From Blasia pusilla (taxonomy: Eukaryota; Marchantiophyta; Marchantiopsida; Blasiales), in the NCBI GenBank assembly GCA_050084515.1, contig CM114272.1:4464001-4528000 (forward strand): a stretch of 64,000 nt of DNA, read 5' to 3'. A program made the position numbers and the translations under genes. Below the pieces are notes generated by a model. It was not told the DNA's origin. It did no database searches and saw nothing but the letters and a program-made list of their open reading frames with translations. This document shows, one piece after another, positions 24,233 to 33,821 of this stretch; position 1 is the first letter of the stretch; the number at the start of each line of letters is the position of its first letter.

Positions 24233-24660
24233 GAGAAAAGCAGAAAGTGACTAAATCACTGAAATCTTTACAAAACTTAGAGAAACAAAGTGGCCTAGTC
24301 CGTCCGTGCGCTCACAGAAGAGCTTCGATGGAACCTGAACTGGGAGATAACTCGACATACGAGAATACGCTACCGCTGCGGCTCCCGACTATTTGACTAC
24401 TCGGGAAAACTAGGGTTTTTACCTATTTTTCTTCGTTTCTATTAATAGAAAAATTTGCCCTATATTGCATCAGGGTGCCCCGCACCCTGATGCAATATAG
24501 GGTTAGATAAACCTAGTAACGCTACTCCGTAAACCACCTACGTCATATTACTATGACTCCTTCGACGTCTAAGTCGGAACCATCGATCTAGGCTTCTCCT
24601 CATACAAGGGGGCCGATCAAATCAATGGTGCTCAGAGGAGTGGATGTTGAGAATCCAATA
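24233..24660 (-). repeat. Copia 5' LTR
   Basis: 428 bp; ends TTTTCTC in element orientation, followed by TTA and the PBS. The hairpin at 24458-24502 repeats the one in the 3' LTR. Confidence 0.9.
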
Positions 24661-24713
24661 CAAGGTGCGTTGTAAGAAAAGATTGCGCTAAGAACGGCAG
24701 ATAAAGACGAGGT

Positions 24714-24753
24714 GCGGTAAGAGGAGAGGAAGAGAGGCGAGAGGAGAGAGGAA
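24714..24753 (+). repeat. Left terminal inverted repeat of element D
   Basis: GCGGTAAGAGGAGAGGAAGA then a purine-only run; matches the reverse complement of 31426-31465 except for one C/A difference. Purine richness lowers specificity, but the shared GCGGTAAG edge makes pairing likely. Confidence 0.6.
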
Positions 24754-25656
24754 ACTACCTTCAACCGAAAGAGATACTTTTTTTTAAGAGAGTTTCCTGC
24801 GATTTGAAGAGAGTTTCCATTGGGTTGAAGAGAGGAAACTTTTTGTGTGAATTTTTTTGCACTTTTGTGCTCAGTTCTTAAGCACTCCCACTTTTTTTTT
24901 CCTCTTCCACATTTTGGCAACCCCTCTGAGTCCGACGAGTTGCAAATTGCACAAAATTAAGAAAACTGAAAAATCAGTGGAATCATAAGTGTGGAACCAA
25001 TCACTTTTTCCATCCAAGGTCTGGAAAAAATCTATCATTTGCCCTGGGCTGAATAGAGTTCAAGCTCAAAGTGAAGATTCTGGAAAAATGAAAGTACAAT
25101 CTAAAACCTCATTTTGCATCCTCAAAGTGGTTTGTTTAGAATACTTCGCACTTCTTTGAGGGACAGAATTGGTTGGTGGATTCCTACTCCTACCTCCAAC
25201 TCTCTTAAAACTATAAGCAACACATAGTACATGTGCTTATAAGGGAAATACCTTTTGCCACTCGTCTCTCTTTGCACAAAGTCATCACTTGAACATGTGG
25301 GAAAGCAATAGATGTGCACTACATACACCCCTGTGACACTTGAATTTACAGTGTTATTCCTGACCCAATACATCCTTCCTATTCCATTGCCACTGTGGAC
25401 AACGTCTTGCTCAAGGGGAGTTCTTGCTACGCACCGATTGAAGGCTTCCACATAGAGTTTCTCATCACCCGATCTCACAGCTGCCCTCACATAGAGCTCG
25501 TAGATCAAAGGCCCCCTTCCTTTTGTTATGCCTTTTGTGAGTAAGATATGGGATGCTACAGACTGTAGGAACGAAAATAGCTCTATGAGCAAAGAAAAAA
25601 GCTACCTGTCAGAACCATACGGGTTGCAAGTCAGAGGCATCCTATGAATGACTCTA

Positions 25657-25946
25657 CGACCCGTCGGTTTCCGACGTGTTGCAACACCCAGGAACCACCT
25701 AGTGCAACCCGTCGGATTTCGACGGGTTACAAGTAAATTTGGCCTTGCGACTTGCAACCCGTCCTTTTCCGACTGGTTGCACTCTCAGGCAACCCGTCAA
25801 CCCGTGTGATTCCGACGGGTTGCAAGTAAATTTGGCCGTGCAACTTACAACCCGTCGGGTTCCGACTGCTTGCACACTCAGGCAACCCGTCGGTAAGCGA
25901 CAGGTTGAACACTCAGGGAGACAACCTGTCGCATCCAAAAAGTTGC
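25657..25946. repeat. Palindromic repeat cluster 1
   Basis: Seven imperfect copies of the GCAACCCGTCGGA-n-TCCGACGGGTTGC palindrome (near 25657, 25703, 25754, 25789, 25846, 25882 and 25921). A larger 93-bp tandem unit (GACGGGTTACAAGTAAATTT at 25721, again at 25814) holds two palindromes per unit. The cluster lies between the SWIM-encoding end and the catalytic core. Confidence 0.85.
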
Positions 25947-26922
25947 TTGGTTTCTTCGGTTTGAAATCCCTATAGTGCCCACGCTTCTCACCTTTAGCTG
26001 CAACTCTTCAAATAATTTTCAGCGAGACAAATTAGTGAACTCACCTCCCGCATGAAGTTTCCCCATTATCTCATTCGTACATTCCACCAACTCAACCCAG
26101 AGCATAACTTTTTGTACTTCCCCTCAATCGCATGTTTCCTCCACCACCCATGAATTTCTTTTTGGCATTCCATGGCCTATTTCAAGATTTTGCTCCATCC
26201 TCTTATTCTCCTTGATGCAAGATTTGGTGTACCAGGTCACAGACTGTTGCTAATGGAAAGCATCCGACCTTTCTCTCTCCGGTTGAACCTCCCCACCCCA
26301 CAACACTTTCTTGATAGCAATCCACCCACGTTGTGCATTGTCCGCCATGAACCCATAAATTTCCGGAGGTGGCCTTTTGTTTTCCTTCACCACCTCCAAT
26401 AAGAGTAACTAGCACGTCTTCAAACTGCCAACGTCTTGTGCTTTTACTTCACACACAAATATAGTTTTGAGTCCCTTCTCCACATGGTCATAAACGTGAG
26501 CACCCATTGTCAACCATCCGTTCAGCACTCTGTAGCAAATATCAAATCTTACCTTGCTGCCGTAAAGATCTTCCCCTTCCCTCATTCGATCTTTAAGATC
26601 AAGGCCACTCGACGGACCTGATGTTTACATTTTGAAGACATAGGCCTTGGATCCTTCGCCTCCTTGGCCCATGAACTGCCATCTCTGAATAAATGGAAAT
26701 TAGGAGTTGGCCTTGATTTTGGAAATGGCATCCATTTCCGCCATCTTTCCATCCAGTACCTATATTTGACGCGCAAAATTCTGAAAGCATTCAGGATCAG
26801 CGAGAAATGCGAGATTTTCCTAGAGTTGTTTCTCCTCAGCAGCTGTGATCTCGCCCTGTCCACGGATTCCAAGCAATTGTTCACAAATTTGTGATGTTGT
26901 TGTGAGCTTGATCACTTCAGGC

Positions 26923-27445
26923 TTTGAACCCGGAGAGTTTCTGTAGACCTCGACCACTTTCTTTGCCACATCCTCCTTGATGTGTCTCTGAATTGCATCG
27001 GTCACAGGATGAGTGTGGGAGCCAACATGAACTGCCAGCCTTGTGTACTCTGACGTGGAGCCCAAGTCGTGGACAATGAAAAATATGTATGCAGGACACG
27101 CTCCAACGCAGAAAGGCGATGCCTGACAATGAGGACATCAATGGCCTCCCGACGGTATGGTGGCACCGACCTCGTATGGAGTTTCTCAATTCTTGGGGGG
27201 GCTCGCCTGTTGCGCTCTAGATATGGGCATGTTGGACTTCTACACTCCAAGGCTCCAACGCATTGGCGGCGGGAGACAATCCAAAGACCATCTAGAATTG
27301 AAGCACTAGTCCATTGAAGCCTGCACCATCGATGACAATCAAACTTTCTGTCCATACCCTTCAGGCGTCCTCCATCTTTATTTTGAGCAGGAGCAGCAAG
27401 TGGAGGCAACTCAAAACTTGGGAAACAGACGAATTCACGGGCAAG
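26923..27445 (-). repeat. Left arm of a large inverted repeat (transposase middle part)
   Basis: Matches 30298-30880 on the other strand with few differences (for example AAAGCCCGGAGTG versus GAACCCGGAGAG at the end). Encodes fragments such as TRLAVHVGSHTHPVTDAIQR on the minus strand. Spacing between arms is about 2.9 kb. Confidence 0.8.
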
Positions 27446-27525
27446 CCTGCACCATCGATGACAATCAGACTTTCTACAACTTTCGGCCAAAAACATCAAA
27501 AAACCTCCAAAAAGCTTCGAGTCAA

Positions 27526-27745
27526 GCAACCCGTCGGAGTCCGACAAGTTGATTTCTTCAAAAAACATCCAAAAAATGCGGCGAGTCGAGCAACTTGTCG
27601 GACTCCGACGAGTTGATTTCGGCCAAAAACATCCTAATCCATTGATCAATCGAGCAACTTGTCAAAGTCCGACGAGTTGCGTTCAGCCAAAAACATCCCA
27701 AAAATAGTGGCGACTCAAACAACTTGTCGAAGTTCAATGGTTTGC
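27526..27745. repeat. Palindromic repeat cluster 2 (64-bp tandem array)
   Basis: Four units at 27526, 27590, 27654 and about 27718 with a period of 64 bp. Each carries one copy of the palindrome (for example GCAACTTGTCGGACTCCGAC) plus a linker GGCCAAAAACATCC. It splits the transposase frame. Confidence 0.85.
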
Positions 27746-29284
27746 AGCAAGAAGAAACTTACGTGGTCATGGCATGCATGGCCATCTCCACCGTCGCCAT
27801 GTGATGAGGGTATGGATGAAGCACCACTGCCTTCACCCAAAAATGTGCCTCTAAGGACTTTGGGCGCCTCTGTAAACTTTGTCCACGCCATGAACCTGTG
27901 ATTTCCATCCCACATGAAGAAATGCAGATTCCTCATCCAGCTGAATTCCGTCCCCTCTACTTGCCTTCTGAATTCCTGATCTCTCATCCTCTAGAATGTG
28001 TCGAGCGATTCCAAGTCCTCCTCCATAACCAGCGCTTGGGTTCCATGGTCATCGTAAGGCTGAACATAGAACGGAGGGAAGGTGTCGACGTAGGATGCTA
28101 TCGCCGCCGATTGTTTGAGCTTCGCAATATCCTCGTCAGACTGATTTTCGCCGACATACTCCATTGTCCGCAATCGGCAGAGTGGAATTCTTGGGGCGTT
28201 GTGGCCCTCCATCAGTGCCATTTGCTTTACCACATGTCACAACGGGGACAAGATCAGTAAGCTACACTGAATTGCCAATGAATTGCAAGATGGGCCTTCA
28301 CATAATTCAAAAAACACAGATCCTCTCTTACCCGCTCGAAGATTGGGTCGGTTTCTTGGCCAGCCAACTGCTCTGACATAGCAGCTCGCAAGTCCACAGG
28401 AAACTTGTCGATCCGATAGAGGTCGATTTCTTCCGCCGGGCTTAGAGACGAGGATGACCGCTCTCCTGCTTCTTCAGCAATGTCCACCATCTCCACGCTG
28501 GCGGTCCTCATGACCTCATCGTCCGTGATCTGAACTTCGGCCGTTTCCTCTACATTGATTGTGTCCCCGGACTTCATCGGGGACATTTCCTGCATCTCAA
28601 CACTTTCGGTCGGACGGGCAGGGCTTTCTTCAATGGCTATTGCTTTTTCCCTCCTTGCTTTAGCCAATTCTGCTCTCCTCACCGACGCTTCTTTTCTCGC
28701 TTTTCATCGGCGACCCTTTTCTTCAAGGCCTACGACGCCTCAGCCTCTGCATTCTGTTTATCGAGCGCCTCTTGTACACGTTTTGCGAGAAGCTCCTGCT
28801 TGTGCATCTCCGCTTCCCTTCCCCGCTCCTTGATTTCTTGCTGCCTTATCTCATTGGCCGAACGAGGCCATGAAGATGGTGACGCAGGAGTCCTCATGGA
28901 CTTGGGAGTGAAGCTCCCAGACTTGTTTGCTTGAGATTTTTTCCTCGTCATTTTTCCCGGAAATGCCTCCACCTATGTCCACGATGAATCGCTTGATCAA
29001 TCGCCTTGCTGATGTCGAGATGAGTCGCCTTGATGGGTAGCTCGAATCGTCTCGCGATCGTTCGCTCGTATCGTCTCGCGATGAGTCACTGTGTGAAGCA
29101 CCCCTTGGTATCTAGTAAGCTGCTGCACGGGAGAGCAATGGAGATCACGAAATGAAAAACCGGAAATGAGCGATTTCTCCCCTATTTATACTTTTCTAGC
29201 CATTGGGCTGACCGTTGGGTTGCATCGTCCTTCCGACGGCGACATGCCGGCCGTTACGGAAGTCTGGACGTGAAAAACAACAAC

Positions 29285-29850
29285 CCGACGGCTTCCACGA
29301 GTTGCACGCTTCTCTAGGGTTCAAGGCATCCGTCCTTGTGGCAACCCGTCGGAGTCCGACACGTTGCACGCCTCGCCGTCTTTGGGCAAGAAGGTGTGGC
29401 ACCCGCGGAACTCGTCAGAAACAGACGTTTTGCACGCTTCCTTCATGTAAGTGATACACCGTGAGATAATTGGGCAACCCGTCTGATGCCGACGGGTTAC
29501 GCGCCTCCGCCATCTTCGGGCAAGAAGCCGCGGTACCCGCGCAACTCGTCGGAGAGCGACGGGTTTCCAGCTTCGCTTAGCTTGAGTTAATAGTTGAGTT
29601 ACCAAGGCAACCCGTCGATTATCGACAAGTTATCCCTCGGGAAACAATGCGACAACGTATTGTTCCGAGGAAACCCATTGCAATCCGACGGGTCACAAGA
29701 TGTACCTTGAGTTGGACAATCCCGCAAAAAGAAGCGATATCTTGTGTTTGATGCTAGCAAAATCGCCTCAAAAGATCTTTGGTCGGCAAGAAGGGGGTAC
29801 CAACCCAATGGACTCCGACAGGTTCCAACAAAATGAAGTGTGCTTCGCAA
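29285..29850. repeat. Palindromic repeat cluster 3
   Basis: About eight degenerate copies, e.g. GCAACCCGTCGGAGTCCGAC (29341), GCAACCCGTCTGATGCCGAC (29474), GCAACTCGTCGGAGAGCGAC (29541), GGCAACCCGTCGATTATCGA (about 29606). Spacing is irregular, 50-130 bp. A Gly/Arg-rich minus-strand frame across it is a by-product of the repeats. Confidence 0.8.
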
Positions 29851-30297
29851 CCCACGTCTCTGCTTCCCAAATCCTCTAACCCACTCGACCGACAAAGTTG
29901 CAAATGCAGTGAATCCATTGTGTCAAACAATTTCACCTACCAAACTTCATCTTGTCAGTCAAATTTTATCAGGAGAATCTGATTTCCTATTCACTATAAA
30001 TTAAACATTCTCATTCTCATTCTTAGTCTCCTCCCGTTGGAAATTTCTGGGAATGGATAATTATGTAAAGCTCACTTGTGGCAGTCATCTAGCAGCCCTT
30101 CCTCAATCAGAAATCATTCGACCGCAAGCTCTTGAGTCTTTCATAGCAGTGGATGAAAATTTTCTCTCTGCTCCATTTCTTCTCCAAATTGGAACCATCT
30201 TTGTATCCAAGGATGTTAGGATGGACGGTACGGAGGACATAATAGGTGAGACAGTCCAGCCAGTGATTGCAGACCGTAAAGTATGGAATCTCCTACC

Positions 30298-30880
30298 TCT
30301 AGCAAATGGTCAATACAGAGTTTACGGCTTGCCCCTGAATTTGTCTGTTTCCCAAGTTTTGAGTTGCCTCCAGTTGCTGCTCCTGCTCAAAAGAAAGATG
30401 GAGGACGCTTGAAGGGTATGGACAGAAAGTCTGATTGTCATCGATGGTGCAGGCTTCAACGGACTAGTGCTTCAATTCCATATGGTCTTTGGATTGTCTC
30501 CCGCCGCCAATGCGTTGGAGCCTTGGAGTGTAGAAGTCTAGCATGCCCGTATCTAGAGCGCAACGGGCGAGTCAATACGTCGCAATTCCCCCCCAAGAAT
30601 GCAGAAACTCCATACGAGGTCGGTGCCACCATACCGCCGGGAGGCCATCGATGTCCTCATTGTCAAGCATCGCCCTTCTGCGTTGGAGCGGGTCCTGCAT
30701 ACATATTTTTCATTGTCCACGACTTGGGCTCCACGTCAGAGTACACAAGGCTGGCAGTTCATGTTGGCTCCCACACTCATCCTGTGACCGATGCAATTCA
30801 GAGACACATCAAGGAGGATGTGGCAAAGAAAGTTGCCGAGGTCTACAGAAACTCTCCGGGTTCAAAGCCCGGAGTGGGGG
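30298..30880 (+). pseudogene. Inverted partial copy of the Mutator-like transposase
   Basis: Plus-strand duplicate of the minus-strand segment 26923-27445. It reads ATIPPGGHRCPHCQASPFCV and LAVHVGSHTHPVTDAIQRHI as a stop-free stretch within 30283-31011, followed by a purine-rich run (GAGAGGAAGAGAGG) like the element's TIR. Upstream, 30053-30297 reads ESFIAVDENFLSAPFLLQIG and VWNLLPLANGQYRVYGLPLN, of unknown origin. The CPHC...HTHP arrangement could be a zinc-binding N-terminal DNA-binding module; that is inference. Confidence 0.6.
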
Positions 30881-31060
30881 CTGGTATTCTAGCAGGAGAG
30901 AGGAAGAGAGGAGAGGAAGAGAGGAAGAGAGGAGAGTCTCTCTTCAAAAAAAAGGCACAAAAGGGAAAAAAAATTGAAATTCTCTTCAAAAAATATGAAG
31001 ATTATGGATAATAAGTGAGTAATTTTTTTGGACATTTTTTTTGAAGAGAGGAAACTTAGT

Positions 31061-31270
31061 GCAACCCGTCGGAATCCGACGTGTTGCAATTTTTTGGTTT
31101 TTTTTTTTTTTCGGTTAAGGAAAATTTTTTGGGGTTTTTTTTAACATTTGCAACCCGTCGGAGTCCAATGGGTTGCAAACGTTAAAAAAACCCCAAAAAA
31201 TGAAATATTTTCCTTAACCATAAAAAAAAACGAAAAAAAGTTGCAACCCGTCGGATTTCTGACAGGTTGA
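31061..31270. repeat. Large palindrome built on three copies of the 27-bp repeat (cluster 4)
   Basis: About 100-nt arms centred near 31163. The left arm holds the repeat at 31061, a T-run and CGGTTAAGGAAAATTTTTTG; the right arm mirrors these (CTTAACCATAAAAAAAAACG) and ends with another repeat at 31242. A central repeat (31150-31176) lies on the axis. Arms differ by small indels in the T/A runs. Confidence 0.8.
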
Positions 31271-31425
31271 AAAGGTTAAAAAAATTAGAAAAAAATTTCA
31301 AATTTTTTTTATGCCACCAAATTTTTTTGGAAAAAATTTGCCTTTTCAACTTGTCAAAACTTTCCTCTCTCCAACCTGTCGGAAACTCTCTTCAAACCAA
31401 AAGAGCCCTAGGGGTTGCCAATATC

Positions 31426-31465
31426 TTCCTCTCTCCTCTCTCCTCTCTTCCTCTCCTCTTACCGC
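31426..31465 (-). repeat. Right terminal inverted repeat of element D
   Basis: Reverse complement begins GCGGTAAGAGGAGAGGAAGA, matching 24714-24753. Confidence 0.6.
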
Positions 31466-31749
31466 TTCTCGACTTGGAGTCATGCTAGGCAACGGACAAG
31501 ATTGACTTGCACTAGGAGGTCGCTTGGTCCCTCCTCTGTAGAAAATTGGGGATGGAGCCCTCTGGTAGGGATCTGGTGGATATGCTCCTCCACCCTAAGT
31601 TCAATGTACAACATAGTACCAAAGATTTTGTGAGTAGAAAAAGATACAAAGCATACAAGTGGTAAGTATACAACAATATAAAACAGTCAGAATTCACTAA
31701 GTGTAGAAATTATTGGTGACAAATAAGTACTTGTACTTACAAAAGAAAC
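31466..31749. other. Spacer between element D and the CACTA remnant
   Basis: No gene or clear transposon terminus recognised. Confidence 0.4.
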
Positions 31750-33490
31750 TCATGGTTGTTGTGAGGACACACTACTACCAGCCCATTGTTGTTGTTGTCC
31801 ATAGGGCCAACTACCATACTCATGAGGTGGGGGTGCAGGGGAAAACCATCCACCTAATGTGACATTCCATTGCATCCCATTGGTGCGCCATTCCTCACTA
31901 GAATTTGGTGGCGGAGGACCACCTTGCCTTCCCATGGTTGTGTCCGCACTGCCATCTCGAGGCATATTCCAACTTTGAGGCATATACGTTGGAGTAAATC
32001 TTGGAGGACCTCCCTCTATGCGAGATGGGGATACCTGCAACATTCAAAAATTCTTCAACCTATGGGTATTAAGTGTCCAACTATTAGGCCTTGGTCATTC
32101 ACTACAAATGAAAACACAACATCATTTGAAAAGCACAAGAGATAGAAAATTACCCATGATTATTGTAGGTGGTCATGTTCACATTGCTCTTCCTTGAGTC
32201 TATCATAGTTTGCCTTATTAGAGGAAATCACACCTGTAGGGTTTCCTCCATAAGGAATCGGTGTGCAATCTCTTGAACTCACTACAATCTTTGAATCTCC
32301 TAGAGGCCTTATCTCCTTTAATTGAAGACTTCTTGTGGGTGGGTGTTATAACCCTCTATTGGCATAGAAGTAGGTCTCTTTCTCCTATACAAGCCAATTG
32401 CATTTGGCCATCTTAAAAAAAAACCCCAACCAAATCAATTAACATATGGAAGAAATCAAGTAAGCACAATTTAATGGAGTGTTGTTCTCATCCCAAAAGT
32501 ATGCTCCAACGCCACAATCAAATGTGGCAAATGAATAAACTCTATCCCTTCCATCTACTCTGTAATGGTTTCCGTATGCTTTCATACTTCTGTATGAAAG
32601 CACCTTGGCTTGAGGTGGAATAGATAAGGAAAATGCCAATGGATCTAGTTCTAGGGGCTTCCCATTAGCTTCAACAATCATAGTTGAGTGAATCCAATCT
32701 TTGAAGGGTTGTTCCAAGTTGTACTTCCTGCAAGAAAATGCAATACAACAAGATATTAGATAAGTGCCATCAAATTCTTGAAATCAAAAAGTGAAGCAAA
32801 ACAACCATGTAGCCTGGATACTACCATAAAAAAAACTTCAAACACTTACACATGCCATACTTGTAGTGACTTTTTATTATGTAGAATGTAGTGATGTGCC
32901 ATCTGCAACAACTCGCGTGAGAGTCGGATGGGTACTCCTACCCCTTCTAACTCTTCTCCTATCACTCCATCTTCCTTGCCATCATCCCACACACGTGTCC
33001 GAATAGCTTTGAACCTCCCCATGTACTCAATGACAAATCCCATGGCCTCTTCTCTAACATACCCTTCTGACATACATCCCTTTGGTCTAGCTCTAGACCT
33101 TCCACACTTATTCATTAAACCCATGTACCTCTCTAGTGGGTATATCCAATAACAAGCTTCTGGCCCACAAATATCAAAGTTCCTCTATTAAATGGATAAG
33201 TAAATGTGTCATAACGTCAAAGATGGCAGGGGGAAATGCATTTCTAACAAACATAAGGTGATAATAGTATCCTCACGTAATCTTTGTAGCTGAGATGGAT
33301 CATAGACTTTCTTACATATACTTCTAAAAATCCTACTTAACCTCATGATGGTCATCCAAACTTCCTTTTTCATTAGGCCACGTAAGGAGTAAGGTGGAAT
33401 TTGATGAAGCAACACATGGTAATCGTGTGACTTCATATTTCCCAACTTCTTGTGTACCATATGTTTCCTCAACTCACAAGGAGACAACAC
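31750..33490 (-). pseudogene. CACTA protein C-terminal part (DUF4218 / DUF4216)
   Basis: Pieces in different frames: KLGNMKSHDYHVLLHQIPPY with SRIFRSICKKVYDPSQLQRL and TLCLLEMHFP (33209-33490), the usual DUF4218 block; RPKGCMSEGYVREEAMGFVI (32846-33124), its end; GRDRVYSFATFDCGVGAYFW (32439-32717), typical of DUF4216; then a Pro/Gly/Gln-rich tail (PPPPNSSEEW, 31750-32043). These domains accompany the Tnp2 transposase and their biochemical role is not known to me. Frameshifts and stops separate every block. Confidence 0.75.
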
Positions 33491-33821
33491 ATAGTCTGCA
33501 GTAGGTCTTACAAGACCTCCTACTCTCCGTGGGTGCTGCTATAACCACAAATGAAGTTGAACTTTTCTTGCCTCCATATCTCTTCTAACCTTGACTGTGT
33601 CTTTAATTCCAAATATGGTCTTTACTTAGTTTTCAGCAATATTATTCTCCACATACATGAAATCCAAGATGTGGCGAATAAGAAGATGTTGATTTATGAT
33701 CACGGAATCCCATCAGAGAGAGAGTTGTGAAGCCAAAATCGTGACAATGATAGTATCTAATAGGAAGAACATAAGTTAAGTTGTTGGGATACTCCTCTTC
33801 ACTGTCATTTTTTTGTATAGA

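Larger units (their letters stand above)
19692..24660 (-). mobile_element. Copia-type LTR retrotransposon, nearly complete, recent
   Basis: About 4.97 kb on the minus strand. LTRs at 19692-20121 (3') and 24233-24660 (5') differ by about two substitutions and two small indels (GAGGAGGAG versus GAGGAG; CTACCC versus CTACCGC), i.e. over 99 percent identical. PBS, PPT and the order gag, protease, integrase, RT, RNase H (Copia order) are all present, but the coding part has several frameshifts. In element orientation the LTR begins TATTGG where TGTTGG is usual. I could not see a perfect target-site duplication. Confidence 0.9.
25122..28951 (-). pseudogene. Mutator-like transposase, heavily decayed
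   Basis: Order on the minus strand: a charged coiled-coil-like N-terminus (MTRKKSQANKSGSFTPKSMR, then AKARREKAIAIEE; 28254-28951); a middle segment (27715-28233) with SYVDTFPPFYVQPYDDHG and FMWDGNHRFMAWTKF; the stretch ending AVHVGSHTHPVTDAI (about 27020); a catalytic region (26030-26830) readable in one frame through several stops with FPFIQRWQFMGQGGEGSKAY, GSKVRFDICYRVLNG (putative first Asp) and IYGFMADNAQRGW (putative second Asp); and a C-terminus (25122-25592) with TCSSDDFVQRETSGKRYFPY followed by KHMYYVLL. The last matches a SWIM finger C-x-C-xn-C-x-H with the second Cys changed to Ser and the third to Tyr. At least six in-frame stops; not functional. A 64-bp repeat array interrupts the gene at 27.5-27.7 kb. 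Assignment to Mutator-like rests on the RNase-H-like and SWIM order. Confidence 0.6.
24714..31465. mobile_element. Mutator-like DNA element with palindromic repeat arrays (element D)
   Basis: A 6.75-kb region bounded by terminal inverted repeats: GCGGTAAGAGGAGAGGAAGA at 24714 and the inverted copy ending at 31465 (40-bp arms with one mismatch; weaker similarity continues about 10 bp outward). No clear target-site duplication. Inside is a decayed minus-strand transposase (25122-28951) with RNase-H-like core and a SWIM-type C-terminus, an inverted partial copy of its middle (30298-30880), and four clusters of a 26-27-bp palindrome around CAACCCGTCGGA/TCCGACGGGTTG. TIRs plus a SWIM-bearing transposase fit the Mutator-like superfamily; the purine-rich TIR and palindromes are unusual. 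Confidence 0.6.

Noticed and set aside
19686-24667. AGGGTG / AAGGTG as the Copia target-site duplication
   Set aside because: The two differ by one base and fit only if the element boundaries are shifted; kept as unproven.
27715-28233. GNHR stretch as a ParB/sulfiredoxin-type nuclease domain
   Set aside because: Only a short DGNHR-like word matches; the rest of the fold is not visible, and the context is a transposase.
25600-31390. Regularly spaced palindromic repeats as a CRISPR array
   Set aside because: Spacing is irregular, units diverge, spacers are themselves repeats, there are no cas genes and the DNA is plant nuclear.
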